Source: Methylophilaceae bacterium (GTDB taxonomy: Bacteria > Pseudomonadota > Gammaproteobacteria > Burkholderiales > Methylophilaceae). Taken from it: a stretch of 64,000 nucleotides of DNA. The notes under the pieces are model-generated. The model was not told the DNA's origin, did not search any database, and saw nothing but the letters and a program-made list of their open reading frames with translations. The position numbers were made by a program, and so were the translations under genes. The stretch's first letter is position 1, and each line of letters begins with the position of its first letter. Positions 52,321 through 62,726 of the stretch are shown here, one piece after another. The stretch spans positions 23,340-87,339 of the forward strand of contig JAPKBG010000009.1 of the NCBI GenBank assembly GCA_028823485.1, written 5' to 3'.

Positions 52321-52389
52321 TTACTTTTTATCAGGAAGTGTAAATTCTAAACGAGTTTCTTCTTCAAGCTTTTTAGTCTTGGCGACTTC
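52321..52389 (-). pseudogene. Short coding remnant on the minus strand
   Basis: On the minus strand a 22-codon open stretch reads VAKTKKLEEETRLEFTLPDK to a TAA at 52321, preceded by another charged stretch KSKEEKL and an in-frame TAA. The highly charged helix-like composition looks like the end of a real protein. No start, no family. Low certainty. Confidence 0.3.
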
Positions 52390-52414
52390 TTATAACTTTT
52401 CCTCTTTGCTTTTA

Positions 52415-52603
52415 ATGGCTCTTCAGGACTTGAATGAACGTCTATATCGCTTAGCCCGAGTGCTAGAGCAGTGCTTAGAAAGCCAAGGAAAATTTAGACC
52501 TAACGATTCAGCAGAGTTGGTTGAGGAAATGTGACAAAAAGCACTTAGTAATGTTAAAATTGCTTATGTAAATATTGCTGACGATGAGATTAATTTAATT
52601 TAG
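52415..52603 (+). pseudogene. Small reading frame interrupted by TGA
   Basis: From ATG 52415 the frame gives ALQDLNERLYRLARVLEQCL, continues 19 residues and meets TGA at 52532, then goes on in frame QKALSNVKIAYVNIADDEI to TAG at 52603. Amphipathic helices on both sides suggest a formerly continuous protein of about 62 residues. No ribosome site or family recognised. Together with the minus-strand fragment it fills most of the 377-base gap between ubiA and rplM. Confidence 0.35.
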
Positions 52604-52616
52604 CGCTTAAATTTGT

Positions 52617-52645
52617 TTGACGAGAGGCAGTCAAAAGCATATAAT
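52617..52645 (+). promoter_or_regulatory. Sigma-70 promoter for rplM-rpsI
   Basis: TTGACG (52617-52622) and TATAAT (52640-52645) are separated by exactly 17 bases, close to consensus, 45 bases before the rplM start. Confidence 0.8.
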
Positions 52646-52690
52646 CCGCCCTCTTGATTTTAATAAGCTATATAAATTGGTAGTAACATT

Positions 52691-53119
52691 ATGAAAACAT
52701 TCTCAGCAAAAACACATGAAGTAAAACGCGATTGGTTTGTGATTGACGCATCTGATCTTGTTTTAGGTCGCTTAGCTAGTGCATGTGCACACCGCTTACG
52801 CGGTAAACATAAAACAATTTACACGCCTCACGTTGATACAGGTGATTATATTGTTGTTATTAATGCTGACAAATTACGCGTAACAGGTGCGAAAGCAACT
52901 GATAAAGAATACCATACTCACTCAGGCTACCCTGGTGGGATTTCAACAACAACATTTAGCAAAATGCAAGACCGCTTCCCTGGTCGTGCATTAGAAAAAG
53001 CTGTTAAAGGTATGTTGCCAAAAGGCCCTTTGGGTTATGCAATGATTAAAAAATTAAAAGTTTTTGCTGGTGACCAGCATGACCATGCTGCACAACAACC
53101 GCAAGCATTGACTCTCTAA
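52691..53119 (+). CDS. rplM: 50S ribosomal protein L13
   Basis: Early-assembly large subunit protein. [44 protein letters not shown]-type [13 protein letters not shown], and [20 protein letters not shown]. 142 residues. Paired with rpsI, as in nearly all bacteria, behind a near-consensus promoter. Confidence 0.98.
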   Translation: MKTFSAKTHEVKRDWFVIDASDLVLGRLASACAHRLRGKHKTIYTPHVDTGDYIVVINADKLRVTGAKATDKEYHTHSGYPGGISTTTFSKMQDRFPGRALEKAVKGMLPKGPLGYAMIKKLKVFAGDQHDHAAQQPQALTL

Positions 53120-53130
53120 GGTAAAAGAAG

Positions 53131-53523
53131 ATGATTGGTAAATATAATTACGGTACAGGACGTCGCAAAAGCTCAGTAGCGCGCGTTTTCTTAAAATCAG
53201 GTAAAGGCAATATCATCGTTAATGATAAGCCTGTTGATGAGTATTTCTCACGTGAAACATCACGTATGATTTTACGTCAGCCTTTAACATTAACTGAAAA
53301 CCTTGAAAGCTTTGATATTAAAATCAACGTAATCGGTGGTGGTGAGTCTGGTCAAGCCGGTGCAGTTCGTCACGGCATTACACGTGCATTGATTGACTTT
53401 GATGCAGCGTTAAAGCCTGGCCTTTCTAAAGCGGGCTATGTAACACGTGATGCACGTGAAGTAGAGCGTAAAAAAGTTGGCTTCCGCAAAGCGCGTCGCC
53501 GTAAGCAGTTCTCTAAACGCTAG
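53131..53523 (+). CDS. rpsI: 30S ribosomal protein S9
   Basis: Small subunit protein whose C-terminal tail reaches the P-site t[14 protein letters not shown] [39 protein letters not shown], and the basic tail [18 protein letters not shown]. 130 residues; followed by a terminator. Confidence 0.98.
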   Translation: MIGKYNYGTGRRKSSVARVFLKSGKGNIIVNDKPVDEYFSRETSRMILRQPLTLTENLESFDIKINVIGGGESGQAGAVRHGITRALIDFDAALKPGLSKAGYVTRDAREVERKKVGFRKARRRKQFSKR

Positions 53524-53560
53524 AGTTCACGTATTCTCAGTATTGGGAATATGCTTATTG

Positions 53561-53587
53561 AAAAAGGTCGCTAACGCGGCCTTTTTT
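53561..53587 (+). terminator. Rho-independent terminator after rpsI
   Basis: AAAAAGGTCGC and GCGGCCTTTTT form an 11-bp stem (one G-T pair) with a TAAC loop and a run of T. Confidence 0.85.
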
Positions 53588-53628
53588 GTTTCAGGTATAC
53601 TAATAATAATTCTTTGGATAGTTCTGTT

Positions 53629-54678
53629 ATGTCAAATCAAAAGCTAAAAGTCGGTATTGTAGGCGGCACTGGGTATACTGGTGCTGAGTTGTTACGCCTG
53701 CTTGCAACGCATTTGTCCGTAGAGATTGTTGCAGTGACTTCACGTGGTGAAGCAGGCTTGCCCGTGGCTGATATGTTTCCTAGCTTGCGGGGTTATGTTG
53801 ATGTTTCTTTTACTGATCCTGAAACGGTAGACCTGACTATTTGTGATGTTGTTTTCTTTGCAACGCCGCATGGTGTGGCCATGGGACAAGCGCCTGCATT
53901 ATTAGCTGCCAACACTAAAGTGATTGATTTGGCTGCTGATTTTAGATTACAAGATACGGCAGTATTTGAAGAGTGGTACAACATGCCACATAGCTGTCCT
54001 GATCTATTGGAAGAGGCAGTATACGGAATTCCTGAACTGAATAGAGCGGATATTAAAGCAGCTAATGTGGTTGGCAATCCAGGCTGTTATCCAACAACTG
54101 TGTTGTTGGGTTTGGCGCCATTATTAGAACAAGGGCTGATTGATTTTTCAGCACCCATTATTGCTGATGCAAAGTCAGGCGTTTCGGGTGCAGGTAGAAA
54201 AGCATTAATTACTACATTGTATTCTGAAGCCAGCGACAATATGAAAGCCTATGGCCTTTCTGGACACAGGCACCATCCTGAAATTGATGCACAGCTTAAA
54301 CAATTAGCTGAGAGCGACTTGCAGTTTATTTTTGTGCCGCACTTAGTGCCAATGATTCGGGGAATGCTGTCGACGCTCTATGTTAAATTGACCGCCAATG
54401 CCAAAAATGTAGATTTGCAGGCTTTATATGAGCAGCATTATGCAAAAGAATATTTTGTTGATGTGCTATCAAAAGGGCAATTGCCTGAAACAAGGTCTGT
54501 TCGAGGGTCCAATCATCTTCGGATTGCGTTACAGCAACAAGCAAGCGATTATTTAACGATAGTTGTTGTGCAAGATAATTTGGTCAAAGGTGCGGCAGGG
54601 CAGGCGGTACAAAATATGAATGTGATGTTTGGGTTTGAGGAGCATACGGGCCTAGACGTTGTTCCATTAATGCCTTAA
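53629..54678 (+). CDS. argC: N-acetyl-gamma-glutamyl-phosphate reductase
   Basis: NADPH-dependent third step of arginine synthesis. Type 1 enzyme: NAD motif [39 protein letters not shown], the catalytic cysteine in [25 protein letters not shown], and [11 protein letters not shown] with the active histidine. I choose ATG 53629 (MSNQKLKVG); an in-frame start five codons earlier is less likely. About 349 residues. Confidence 0.96.
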   Translation: MSNQKLKVGIVGGTGYTGAELLRLLATHLSVEIVAVTSRGEAGLPVADMFPSLRGYVDVSFTDPETVDLTICDVVFFATPHGVAMGQAPALLAANTKVIDLAADFRLQDTAVFEEWYNMPHSCPDLLEEAVYGIPELNRADIKAANVVGNPGCYPTTVLLGLAPLLEQGLIDFSAPIIADAKSGVSGAGRKALITTLYSEASDNMKAYGLSGHRHHPEIDAQLKQLAESDLQFIFVPHLVPMIRGMLSTLYVKLTANAKNVDLQALYEQHYAKEYFVDVLSKGQLPETRSVRGSNHLRIALQQQASDYLTIVVVQDNLVKGAAGQAVQNMNVMFGFEEHTGLDVVPLMP

Positions 54679-54691
54679 TGAACTTGATTGT

Positions 54692-55051
54692 ATGAAAAAA
54701 TTTCAAAGCAGAGTACGAAATCATTATGGCTATACTGCTAGGCGTGTTGCGGTCAAAGCTGACAGGCCGTGGTATTATCGAATGGTTGTTGCGCTTTTAT
54801 GTGTTGGGTTGGGCTTTGGTTTGTCCTATTTCATGATGAGCAACAGTGATTATGAAAAAATTGTTAGTCAATTAGTAGAAATGCAGCATCAAAATAAAAT
54901 GCTTGAGTTCAAGTTGGTAGAGGCTCAACGTGAGTTGCAAATAGAGTTGGCAACCAATAATAAACTTGCTAAAGACCTTGCTAAAGTCCAAGATGAGAAT
55001 CTCAAGGCAAAAGAGGATTTGTTTTTTTATAAAAAGATGACGAACAAATAG
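54692..55051 (+). CDS. Membrane-anchored coiled-coil protein, apparently C-terminally shortened
   Basis: A basic N-terminus, one membrane helix near residues 31-50 (MVVALLCVGLGFGLSYFMM) and a coiled coil over residues 55-115 ending KAKEDLFFYKKM. It matches the N-terminal half of DUF6776-type proteins that sit beside bactofilin and argC in betaproteobacteria; those usually continue for about 100 more residues after the KEDLxFF motif. Here a stop follows six codons later, then bactofilin starts. The shortening could be a deletion. Confidence 0.65.
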   Translation: MKKFQSRVRNHYGYTARRVAVKADRPWYYRMVVALLCVGLGFGLSYFMMSNSDYEKIVSQLVEMQHQNKMLEFKLVEAQRELQIELATNNKLAKDLAKVQDENLKAKEDLFFYKKMTNK

Positions 55052-55079
55052 CTAAGTTTACAGTAAGGTGAAAATTGAA

Positions 55080-55478
55080 ATGATGTTTAAAAAAGTGAAT
55101 AAAATAGATAGCCGTATCGACACTTTGGTTGGTACAGATACTGTCCTTACTGGGGATTTGACATTTAGTGGTGGTTTGCGAGTTGATGGCACTATTCGTG
55201 GGAATGTACAGGAACAAGCCGGGTCGCAAGGCACGATTATCCTGGGTGAAAATGGCCGCATAGAGGGTGCGGCAGGTGCGACAAAAATTGTATTAATTGG
55301 TGGTAGTACAGTTGTAGGACAGGTTAAAGCGGGGCAATTTATTGAGTTGCAAGCTAAAGCACGCATTAAAGGTGACCTGCATTACACATCATTAGAAATG
55401 CATATGGGTTCAGTGATTGATGGAAAATTGGTCCACAGTGAAAAGAGTGAAGCCAATGAAACTGACGAGCCAATTTAA
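55080..55478 (+). CDS. Bactofilin (polymer-forming cytoskeletal protein)
   Basis: Beta-helical bactofilin that self-assembles without nucleotide. FKKVNKIDSRIDTLVGTDTV, GDLTFSGGLRVDGTIRGNV, VGQVKAGQFIELQAKARIKG and HMGSVIDGKLV are the repeating turns. 132 residues from ATG 55080; the neighbouring ATG at 55083 is equally possible, and an upstream GTG at 55068 is less so. It follows the coiled-coil membrane protein, its likely partner. Confidence 0.9.
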   Translation: MMFKKVNKIDSRIDTLVGTDTVLTGDLTFSGGLRVDGTIRGNVQEQAGSQGTIILGENGRIEGAAGATKIVLIGGSTVVGQVKAGQFIELQAKARIKGDLHYTSLEMHMGSVIDGKLVHSEKSEANETDEPI

Positions 55479-55517
55479 GGTATTATAAATTAGAGTAAGT
55501 GAATTCAAGGAGTCGAG

Positions 55518-55892
55518 ATGAGTACAGTAATTGATTTAGCAGAGGTGGAAATACCGGCACCACCAGCACCATTAATCTTTACGGATAATGCAGCCAAGAA
55601 AGTAAAAGAGTTAATCGAGGAAGAGGGCTCGGCAGATTTAAAATTACGCGTCTTTGTGAGTGGTGGCGGCTGTTCTGGTTTTCAGTATGGATTTACTTTT
55701 GAAGAGGAAGTGAATGAAGATGATACGCAGGTGGAAAAAGACACGGTAACGTTGCTAATCGATCCAATGAGTCTGCAGTATTTAATGGGAGCGGAAATTG
55801 ATTACCAAGATAATCTCCAAGGGTCTCAGTTTGTGATTCGCAATCCAGAAGCAAAAAGCACTTGTGGCTGTGGCTCATCCTTTTCTGTTTAG
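55518..55892 (+). CDS. erpA: Iron-sulfur cluster insertion protein ErpA
   Basis: A-type carrier delivering Fe-S clusters to targets such as isoprenoid enzymes. The three cluster-ligand cysteines are in [15 protein letters not shown] and STCGCGSSF. The N-terminal [16 protein letters not shown] is typical. 124 residues. CAAGGAGTCGAG before the ATG. Confidence 0.95.
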   Translation: MSTVIDLAEVEIPAPPAPLIFTDNAAKKVKELIEEEGSADLKLRVFVSGGGCSGFQYGFTFEEEVNEDDTQVEKDTVTLLIDPMSLQYLMGAEIDYQDNLQGSQFVIRNPEAKSTCGCGSSFSV

Positions 55893-55961
55893 CTAGTTTT
55901 TGGTAGCTAACATTTGCTGTGTGAGTGATTCACAGCATCTTTAAAGTAGTATAGTGTTATT

Positions 55962-55992
55962 AACTGCATCCAAATCGGATGCAGTTTTTTGT
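55962..55992 (+). terminator. Rho-independent terminator after erpA
   Basis: AACTGCATCC and GGATGCAGTT form a perfect 10-bp stem with an AAATC loop followed by TTTT. Confidence 0.88.
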
Positions 55993-56042
55993 TTGTGCCT
56001 CAATCATAGGCACCTGAATCTTAGAAAGAGCAATTAACCATT

Positions 56043-57425
56043 ATGAGCAATCAACCCCAAAAAGAGAGCGGTAAACATCAAGACGGTGTGATTTACGCGC
56101 CATGGGAAAGAAGGTTTAGGAAGGTATTGACGCCTTTTGATGAGTTTGTACACGGGCAAACCACGAGTGGGCTCCTGCTTATGGGGAGTGCAGTGGTTGC
56201 TTTGATTATGGCGAACAGCTTTTTCTATGAGACTTATTCACATATTTTGCATACATTGGTTGGTCTTAATATTGGTGAGTGGAAGTTAGAAATGAGCCTG
56301 CATCACTGGGTTAATGATGCCTTGATGGCTTTATTCTTTTTCTTGGTCGGGATGGAGCTCAAGCGTGAAATTATGGTGGGGGAGTTATCTGATTTGAAAA
56401 AAGCCGCTTTACCAATTATTGCCGCGATTGGCGGCATGATTGTTCCAGCGTTGTTGTTTTTTTCTTTCAACCAAGAGGGTGACGCAAGCCGTGGTTGGGG
56501 TATTCCCATGGCCACTGATATTGCATTTGCGGTAGGTGCTTTAGTACTGCTGGGTAATAAAGTACCTAAAACCCTAGTCACTTTTTTAGTGGCGCTGGCA
56601 ATTGTAGATGACCTAGGTGCTGTATTGGTTATCGCACTTTTTTATACAAAAGAGTTGATACCAATGTGGATCGGCATTGCCGCTCTGTTTGTTGGTATGT
56701 TGATGCTTTTTAATACTATCGGTATTCGTAAATTAACCCCCTACTTCCTTGTCGCAGTGCTGCTTTGGTATGCGTTATTACAGTCTGGCGTACATGCAAC
56801 AATTGCGGGTGTTTTGGGTGCATTTTCTGTTCCAGCGAGACCTAAGTACGACCCCGGATTGTTTGCTAGTAGACTCAAAGAATTGATGGAAAAATTCAAA
56901 ACAGGCCTAGATTCAGGAAAGAACATTTTGACTAACAATCAGCTACAAGCGGTTGTCCAGTCGTTGGAAACCGATGTTAATTATGTACAAACACCATTAC
57001 AAAGTTTGGAACATCATTGGCATGTGCCAGTTGCCTTTTTTGTGATTCCTATTTTTGCCTTGTTTAATGCCGGGGTGCCTTTACAGTTCGAATCGTGGCA
57101 TGCCGTGCTAACCAACCCTATTGTGCTTGGTGTTAGTGTGGGTTTAGTTGTTGGGAAATTTATTGGTATCGTTGGCGCTTGTTGGATTTTTCTGAAGCTT
57201 GGTTTAACGCAGTTACCGACGGGGGTTAAGTTTAGCCAACTAGCTGGTGTCGCATTATTGGCGGGTATTGGTTTCACTATGTCTATATTTGTTGCGGAGC
57301 TTGCCTATGCATCGACACATCCAAATTTCTTAGTCATGGCAAAAGTGGGTATTTTATCGGCGTCTGTACTGGCTGGAATATTGGGTTATGTCTGGTTGTG
57401 GTTCGTATCAAAGCAAGCAACGTAA
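56043..57425 (+). CDS. nhaA: Na+/H+ antiporter NhaA
   Basis: Electrogenic sodium-proton exchanger of the inner membrane with about 12 helices. Conserved PMATDIAFAVGALVLLG, the ion-binding pair Asp-Asp in ALAIVDDLGAVLVIALFYT, and GVKFSQLAGVALLAGIGFTMSIF. The 460-residue length includes the longer central loop (residues about 270-320) seen in some proteobacterial NhaA. Own terminator region downstream. Confidence 0.95.
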   Translation: MSNQPQKESGKHQDGVIYAPWERRFRKVLTPFDEFVHGQTTSGLLLMGSAVVALIMANSFFYETYSHILHTLVGLNIGEWKLEMSLHHWVNDALMALFFFLVGMELKREIMVGELSDLKKAALPIIAAIGGMIVPALLFFSFNQEGDASRGWGIPMATDIAFAVGALVLLGNKVPKTLVTFLVALAIVDDLGAVLVIALFYTKELIPMWIGIAALFVGMLMLFNTIGIRKLTPYFLVAVLLWYALLQSGVHATIAGVLGAFSVPARPKYDPGLFASRLKELMEKFKTGLDSGKNILTNNQLQAVVQSLETDVNYVQTPLQSLEHHWHVPVAFFVIPIFALFNAGVPLQFESWHAVLTNPIVLGVSVGLVVGKFIGIVGACWIFLKLGLTQLPTGVKFSQLAGVALLAGIGFTMSIFVAELAYASTHPNFLVMAKVGILSASVLAGILGYVWLWFVSKQAT

Positions 57426-57471
57426 TCACCCCTTTGGCGATTATTTTTTTGTGGAAAGAACTAACAGCTAG

Positions 57472-57505
57472 AATTTTTCAGTTGCCTTGTGGCTCCTGAA
57501 AAATT
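57472..57505. terminator. Hairpin between convergent nhaA and gltA
   Basis: AATTTTTCAG and CTGAAAAATT are perfect 10-bp arms, with an inner GCC/GGC pairing in the 14-base loop. It lies 46 bases after nhaA and 21 after gltA (on the other strand), fitting a shared bidirectional terminator, though the U-tract is part of the stem itself. Confidence 0.6.
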
Positions 57506-57526
57506 TCTTAGCGGGTAGAGGCTGAA

Positions 57527-58828
57527 TTATTTGCGATCATCTATTGGCACAAAATCACGTTTAGCTTCGCCGGTATAAAGCTGTCTTGGGCGGCCAATTT
57601 TATTTGAAGAGTCTGTATGCATTTCATTCCATTGCGCGATCCAGCCAGCGGTACGTGCTAGTGCAAATATCGCGGTAAACATGGAGTTTGGAATGCCCAT
57701 TGCACGCATCACAATGCCGCTATAGAAATCGACATTTGGGTATAGCTTGCGTTTGACGAAGTATTCATCCTCTAAAGCAATTTTTTCTAATCTCATTGCA
57801 AGTTTAAACATTGGATCATCATGTAGACCTAGCTCGTTAAGTACTTCGTGGCAAGTTTTACGCATGATGGCTGCACGCGGATCCATATTGCGGTATACGC
57901 GGTGACCAAATCCCATCAGGCGGAAGCTATCATTTTTATCTTTTGCACGAGCAATGTATTCATCAATGCAGCTTACATCACCAATTTCATCTAACATTTT
58001 TAATGTAGCTTCATTAGCACCGCCATGTGCAGGGCCCCAAAGTGAAGCAATACCTGCGGCAATGCAGGCGAAAGGGTTGGCGCCACTAGAACCGACTAAA
58101 CGCACGGTTGATGTAGATGCATTTTGTTCATGGTCTGCATGTAAAATAAGAATACGCTCAAAAGCTTTAGCTAATATTGGGCTGACTACATACTCTTCAC
58201 ATGGTGTTGCAAACATCATGTATAAAAAGTTTTCGGCATAACTTAATTTGTTTTGTGGATATACAAAAGGTTGGCCTATTGTGTATTTGTAACTCCATGC
58301 TGCAATGGTCGGTGCTTTAGCTAGCAAGCGAAGGGCAGCGATTTCACGTAATTTTGGGTCTGTTACATTGGTCTGCTCTGGATAGAATGCTGCCATTGCA
58401 CCAACAACTGACACGATCACGGCCATTGGGTGTGCATCACGTCTAAAGCCTCTAAAAACATTCAACATTTGGTCATGTAACATGGTGTGGCGTTCTATTG
58501 CAAGACTGAAATTCTTTTTCTCTTTGGCATTAGGTAGGTCACCCTTAATTAGCAGGTGGGCAACTTCTAGGAAGTTAGCATTTTCCGCCAGCTGCTCGAT
58601 TGGATAACCACGATGGTAGAGATTGCCTTCTTCACCATTAATAAAGGTAATATCAGAGCTGCAAGAAGCGGTTGATAGAAAACCAGGGTCGTATGTATAA
58701 ATGCCATGCTTGCCCAGTTTTCGAATGTCAATTACATCATTGCCTAATGTTCCAGACAGAACTGGTAGTTCTACAGGCGCTCTGTCATTGTCGAAGCTGA
58801 TGGTTACTTTAGTTGGTTTTGTTGCCAT
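57527..58828 (-). CDS. gltA: Citrate synthase
   Basis: Condenses acetyl-CoA with oxaloacetate. Type II-like enzyme: [26 protein letters not shown] N-terminus, [19 protein letters not shown] with catalytic His, [18 protein letters not shown] with catalytic His, and [16 protein letters not shown]-terminal RPRQLYTGE. 433 residues, intact; single gene. Confidence 0.97.
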   Translation of the reverse strand: MATKPTKVTISFDNDRAPVELPVLSGTLGNDVIDIRKLGKHGIYTYDPGFLSTASCSSDITFINGEEGNLYHRGYPIEQLAENANFLEVAHLLIKGDLPNAKEKKNFSLAIERHTMLHDQMLNVFRGFRRDAHPMAVIVSVVGAMAAFYPEQTNVTDPKLREIAALRLLAKAPTIAAWSYKYTIGQPFVYPQNKLSYAENFLYMMFATPCEEYVVSPILAKAFERILILHADHEQNASTSTVRLVGSSGANPFACIAAGIASLWGPAHGGANEATLKMLDEIGDVSCIDEYIARAKDKNDSFRLMGFGHRVYRNMDPRAAIMRKTCHEVLNELGLHDDPMFKLAMRLEKIALEDEYFVKRKLYPNVDFYSGIVMRAMGIPNSMFTAIFALARTAGWIAQWNEMHTDSSNKIGRPRQLYTGEAKRDFVPIDDRK

Positions 58829-58910
58829 GTAATACTCTTAAATTTTGTTTAATTGTAAATATTATACTCAACCCTTATAACAAAGTTGAGTAAAAATAGA
58901 ATTTAACGGG

Positions 58911-60023
58911 TTAAGCGAGGTGGATAGCGCCAAGTATGCGTAGACCATTTGCGCCTGTGACAGCAGGAAGGTTGCCAGGGAGGTGCGTGATGGTTTGTTT
59001 AGCAAGCCATGCAAAGGCGGCTGCTTCAACCCAGTCGGCATTGACGCCAAGATCATCAGTGAGCGCCATGGTGGTACTACCTAAACGTTGTTTTAAACAA
59101 GCTAGTAGGAGCTGGTTATGTACGCCACCGCCACATACGTATACTTCATTGACTTCAGAGCAATGTTGCATGAGGTGTTGGTATACTGTGGTCACGGTGA
59201 GTTCGAGTAAGGTGCGCGCAATATCTGCATCGCTAATATTGGATTTGGCAGTATGCTGTGACAACCAAGCTTCATTAAATAAATCGCGCCCGGTACTTTT
59301 GGGTGGGGGTAAAGAGAAGTAAGGGTCGCTTAGCATTGTTTTTAATAGGTCAGCTTGCACAGTGCCTGTACTAGACCACGTACCATCCTCATCATAGCTT
59401 TTTCCGAGTTTCAGTTTTACCCAATGATCTAACAGCATATTGCCTGGGCCAGAGTCGAATCCCATCACGTCACCCGATGTTTTTAAGTAGCTGATATTGG
59501 CAATGCCGCCGATATTCACGATGGCGCGGCTTTTGTCTTTGCTTGCAAAAGCGGACTGATGAAAGGCTGGTACTAATGGAGCACCTTGCCCACCAGCTGC
59601 AATATCACGACTGCGGAAGTCACCTACAACGGTGGTGTTGGTGAGCTCAGCCAGTAGCGAGTTATTACCTAATTGAATGGTGTAGCCAATGCTGCCATTC
59701 AATATCGGTTGATGGCGTATGGTTTGTCCGTGGCAACCAATCGCTCTGATTTGATTAGGTTTGAGATTGTTTTGTTCAAGCAGGGTGTTAATGGCCTCCG
59801 CATAGTAAGAGGCTAATTGGTTTGCCATTAATGCAGATTGTTCTAATTCATTTTTTGATGGAAAATGCAGCGCTAATAAGGATTCTTTGGTGTTAGCTGA
59901 GTAGGCTTGAAAATGTGTTGCGACTACTGTGCACCGATGTTCGGTAATTTCAGTAAGTGCCACATCAATGCCATCTAAACTGCTACCAGACATTACGCCA
60001 ATATAAAATAGCGTATTCGACAT
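58911..60023 (-). CDS. anmK: Anhydro-N-acetylmuramic acid kinase
   Basis: Recycles murein anhydro-MurNAc, phosphorylating and opening it. YIGVMSGSSLDGIDVALTEI at the N-terminus, AIGCHGQTIRHQP, GDFRSRDIAAGGQGAPLVP, NIGGIANISYL and VCGGGVHNQLL. 370 residues. Three bases after the M23 peptidase gene, linking peptidoglycan remodelling and recycling. Confidence 0.96.
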   Translation of the reverse strand: MSNTLFYIGVMSGSSLDGIDVALTEITEHRCTVVATHFQAYSANTKESLLALHFPSKNELEQSALMANQLASYYAEAINTLLEQNNLKPNQIRAIGCHGQTIRHQPILNGSIGYTIQLGNNSLLAELTNTTVVGDFRSRDIAAGGQGAPLVPAFHQSAFASKDKSRAIVNIGGIANISYLKTSGDVMGFDSGPGNMLLDHWVKLKLGKSYDEDGTWSSTGTVQADLLKTMLSDPYFSLPPPKSTGRDLFNEAWLSQHTAKSNISDADIARTLLELTVTTVYQHLMQHCSEVNEVYVCGGGVHNQLLLACLKQRLGSTTMALTDDLGVNADWVEAAAFAWLAKQTITHLPGNLPAVTGANGLRILGAIHLA

Positions 60024-60026
60024 GGA

Positions 60027-61364
60027 TTATTGGCTAGCAACCATCGTATTATGGTTCAACATTTTCAGTTTTTCCATGTAGTTTGATACGGCTACTTTAA
60101 ACTCTCGTTTATATTTTTCTTCAAGTGGAATGCCTTTTGGTAGTTTTACTGTCATTGGGTCATGATGAACGCCTTTGAGTAGAAACTCATAGTGTAAGTG
60201 AGGGCCTGTTGCTAGCCCTGACATCCCTACATAGCCAATAATATCGCCTTGCTCTACTGTTTGGCCCTTACGCAAATCTTTTGTAAAACGAGATAAATGC
60301 CCATATAAGGTTTGCATTTGATTGCGGTGTTGCAGAATGATGACGTTGCCGTAACCACCTTTTCGGCCTTTGAATTTCACTACGCCACCGCCGGATGCCT
60401 TAATCCGAGTGCCTTTGCGCGCAGCTAAATCAACGCCTTTATGAGCCCTTACACGATGTAAGACCGGATGGTAACGGCCACGGCTAAATGATGAGCTTAC
60501 ACGTGTAAACTCAAGGGGAGAGCGTAGAAAAGACTTATGTAAGCTTTTGCCTTCAGGTGTGTAGTAAGCATACTTGCTGCTCGCTTTTCCAAAATGGACA
60601 GCACGGTGTACTTTTTTGCGATTAACAACTTCGACAGCAAGAATGTCACCTACACGCATCATGTCTCCATTATGATAAAAGCCTTCGTAAACAACATTGA
60701 TCGTGTCATCTGGACGCAGGTCTTCATTAAAGTCGATCTCGCTAGAGAAAATGTCGGCGATTTTTAATGCGATGCGGTCAGGGACATCTGCCTCATCAGT
60801 TGCGCCAAACAGAGAGCTTTTAATTGTCAATGACATAAAGACTTCACGCTTTATTAACGCAGGGTTTTGAGTATTTACTTTAAAACCATCGGGGGTTAAT
60901 TTGGCAACCAAGCGCTGATGGTCTGGTAGCTCGTAGGCCAAATAAAGCAGCTTCCCATTAGTGTCTATTTTAGCGTCAATGTTTCGGCCTGGGATTAAAT
61001 GAGTATTGAGCACACTGGTCTCAGGGTTGTAAATAAAAAACTTCAACGCAGCTTTGTCACGTATTGTCATACGGTTAAATATCACGTTCAGCGTGTCGCG
61101 CACACGCACCTCGCCCGTCTGCCAAAAAGTCTCATCAGGATTTTTTTGGGGGTTGGTAGATGGCAAAACAATGTCGTTAATAATCGTTCGGACTGGCAGA
61201 TAACCAGCTTCACTATCTATTGCAGTGCTCAGTGTGGCAATTAAAATGGTAAGGGGCAACAAAAAAGCCACAAATAACCAGTGTAATTTCACTTTACTGG
61301 CAGCCAATAAATAGTTTTGCGTTAGAATATATCGTTTAGCAACTTGGATTTTTTCAAAGAACAT
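60027..61364 (-). CDS. M23-family peptidoglycan endopeptidase
   Basis: Membrane-anchored, periplasmic LytM-type zinc endopeptidase resembling MepM. One helix near residues 28-48 (LFVAFLLPLTILIATLST). An opacity/LysM-like middle domain, then the catalytic domain with zinc-ligand motifs HKGVDLAARKGTRI (HxxxD) and GPHLHYEFLLKG (HxH). 445 residues. Pairs with anmK and is divergent from tyrS, a common betaproteobacterial arrangement. Confidence 0.93.
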   Translation of the reverse strand: MFFEKIQVAKRYILTQNYLLAASKVKLHWLFVAFLLPLTILIATLSTAIDSEAGYLPVRTIINDIVLPSTNPQKNPDETFWQTGEVRVRDTLNVIFNRMTIRDKAALKFFIYNPETSVLNTHLIPGRNIDAKIDTNGKLLYLAYELPDHQRLVAKLTPDGFKVNTQNPALIKREVFMSLTIKSSLFGATDEADVPDRIALKIADIFSSEIDFNEDLRPDDTINVVYEGFYHNGDMMRVGDILAVEVVNRKKVHRAVHFGKASSKYAYYTPEGKSLHKSFLRSPLEFTRVSSSFSRGRYHPVLHRVRAHKGVDLAARKGTRIKASGGGVVKFKGRKGGYGNVIILQHRNQMQTLYGHLSRFTKDLRKGQTVEQGDIIGYVGMSGLATGPHLHYEFLLKGVHHDPMTVKLPKGIPLEEKYKREFKVAVSNYMEKLKMLNHNTMVASQ

Positions 61365-61484
61365 ATATTAAGAAGACCATTTAAGTGCTTGAATAAAGAA
61401 TGCATCTTATCAGAAAATTAGCATCATGAAAAAGTTACATTTGGGTTAAAAGTACATTCTTTACTAGAAATTTTAGGAAATATA

Positions 61485-62684
61485 GTGAATACGGACATCG
61501 AACAATCATTAGCCATTATTAAACGCGGCGCAGACGAACTGTTAATAGAGGCGGAACTTATTGAAAAGATCAAAAAAGGTAAGCCGCTGAGAATTAAAGC
61601 TGGTTTTGACCCGACTGCCCCAGACCTGCATTTAGGGCATACGGTGCTGATTAATAAGCTGCGCCAGCTGCAAGACTTGGGGCATCACGTCTTGTTTTTA
61701 ATTGGTGATTTTACTGGGATGATTGGCGACCCTACAGGAAAAAGTGCGACACGCCCACCGTTGACAACTGAGCAAGTGCAAGAAAATGCTAAATCCTATG
61801 CTGAGCAAGTATTCAAAATACTTGATAAAGAAAAAATGGAAATTGTGTTTAACTCACATTGGCTCACTAATTTGGGTGCTGCTGGCATGTTAAAGCTAGC
61901 ATCCAGCCTGACTGTTGCGCGGATGTTGGAGCGCGATGATTTTTCTAAACGCTTTAAAGGTAATCAGCCAATTGCGATTCACGAATTTATGTATCCTTTA
62001 TTGCAAGGTTACGACTCTGTTGCGCTAAAAGCGGATTTGGAGCTGGGTGGAACTGATCAGAAATTTAATCTACTGATGGGACGTGAATTGCAAAAGCAGG
62101 CAGGCCAGTCACAACAGTGTGTGTTGATGATGCCGTTGCTTGAAGGTTTGGATGGCGTCAATAAAATGTCTAAGTCATTAGGCAATTATATTGGTGTTAA
62201 TGAAGCGCCAGAAATTATCTTTGCCAAAATCATGTCGATTTCAGACGATTTGATGTGGCGATATATAGAGTTGCTTTCCTTTGAGTCGCTAGAAACCATT
62301 ACTGAATGGAAGGCCCAAGTCGAAGGGGGCGCAAACCCACGTAATATTAAAGTTGGATTTGCACAAGAAATTGTCGCCCGTTTTCATAGCCAAGCGGATG
62401 CAGAAAAAGCATTAAGTGATTTTCAGACGCGAGCTAAAGGCGGCATCCCTGATGATGTACCTGAGGTGGCTTTGGTGATTGAAGGTGAGAGTGTCAGTAT
62501 TGCACAGCTACTTAAAATGGCTGGCTTGGTAGAAAGCACCAGTGAGGCCATGCGCACCATCAAGCAAGGTGGTGTCAAAATTGATAGTGTGAAAGTGGAA
62601 GATAAAAATTTGCAAATTAACAAGGGTGCCACTTTGGTGGCGCAAGTTGGTAAGCGTAAATTTGCCAAGATTAGCATTGAGTAA
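61485..62684 (+). CDS. tyrS: Tyrosyl-tRNA synthetase
   Basis: Charges tRNA-Tyr; class I synthetase. The HIGH motif is HLGHT in [18 protein letters not shown], the KMSKS motif is in [14 protein letters not shown], and a C-terminal S4 domain follows ([20 protein letters not shown]). GTG start at 61485 with AGGAAA nearby. 399 residues. Confidence 0.97.
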   Translation: MNTDIEQSLAIIKRGADELLIEAELIEKIKKGKPLRIKAGFDPTAPDLHLGHTVLINKLRQLQDLGHHVLFLIGDFTGMIGDPTGKSATRPPLTTEQVQENAKSYAEQVFKILDKEKMEIVFNSHWLTNLGAAGMLKLASSLTVARMLERDDFSKRFKGNQPIAIHEFMYPLLQGYDSVALKADLELGGTDQKFNLLMGRELQKQAGQSQQCVLMMPLLEGLDGVNKMSKSLGNYIGVNEAPEIIFAKIMSISDDLMWRYIELLSFESLETITEWKAQVEGGANPRNIKVGFAQEIVARFHSQADAEKALSDFQTRAKGGIPDDVPEVALVIEGESVSIAQLLKMAGLVESTSEAMRTIKQGGVKIDSVKVEDKNLQINKGATLVAQVGKRKFAKISIE

Positions 62685-62726
62685 GTAGATGCCTTATATG
62701 GGTTGCGTACTGGTGGGGAGAGGCTA

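Noticed and set aside
52532..52534. TGA read as selenocysteine in the small frame before rplM
   Set aside because: No selenocysteine hairpin or known selenoprotein family is visible; a nonsense mutation is simpler.
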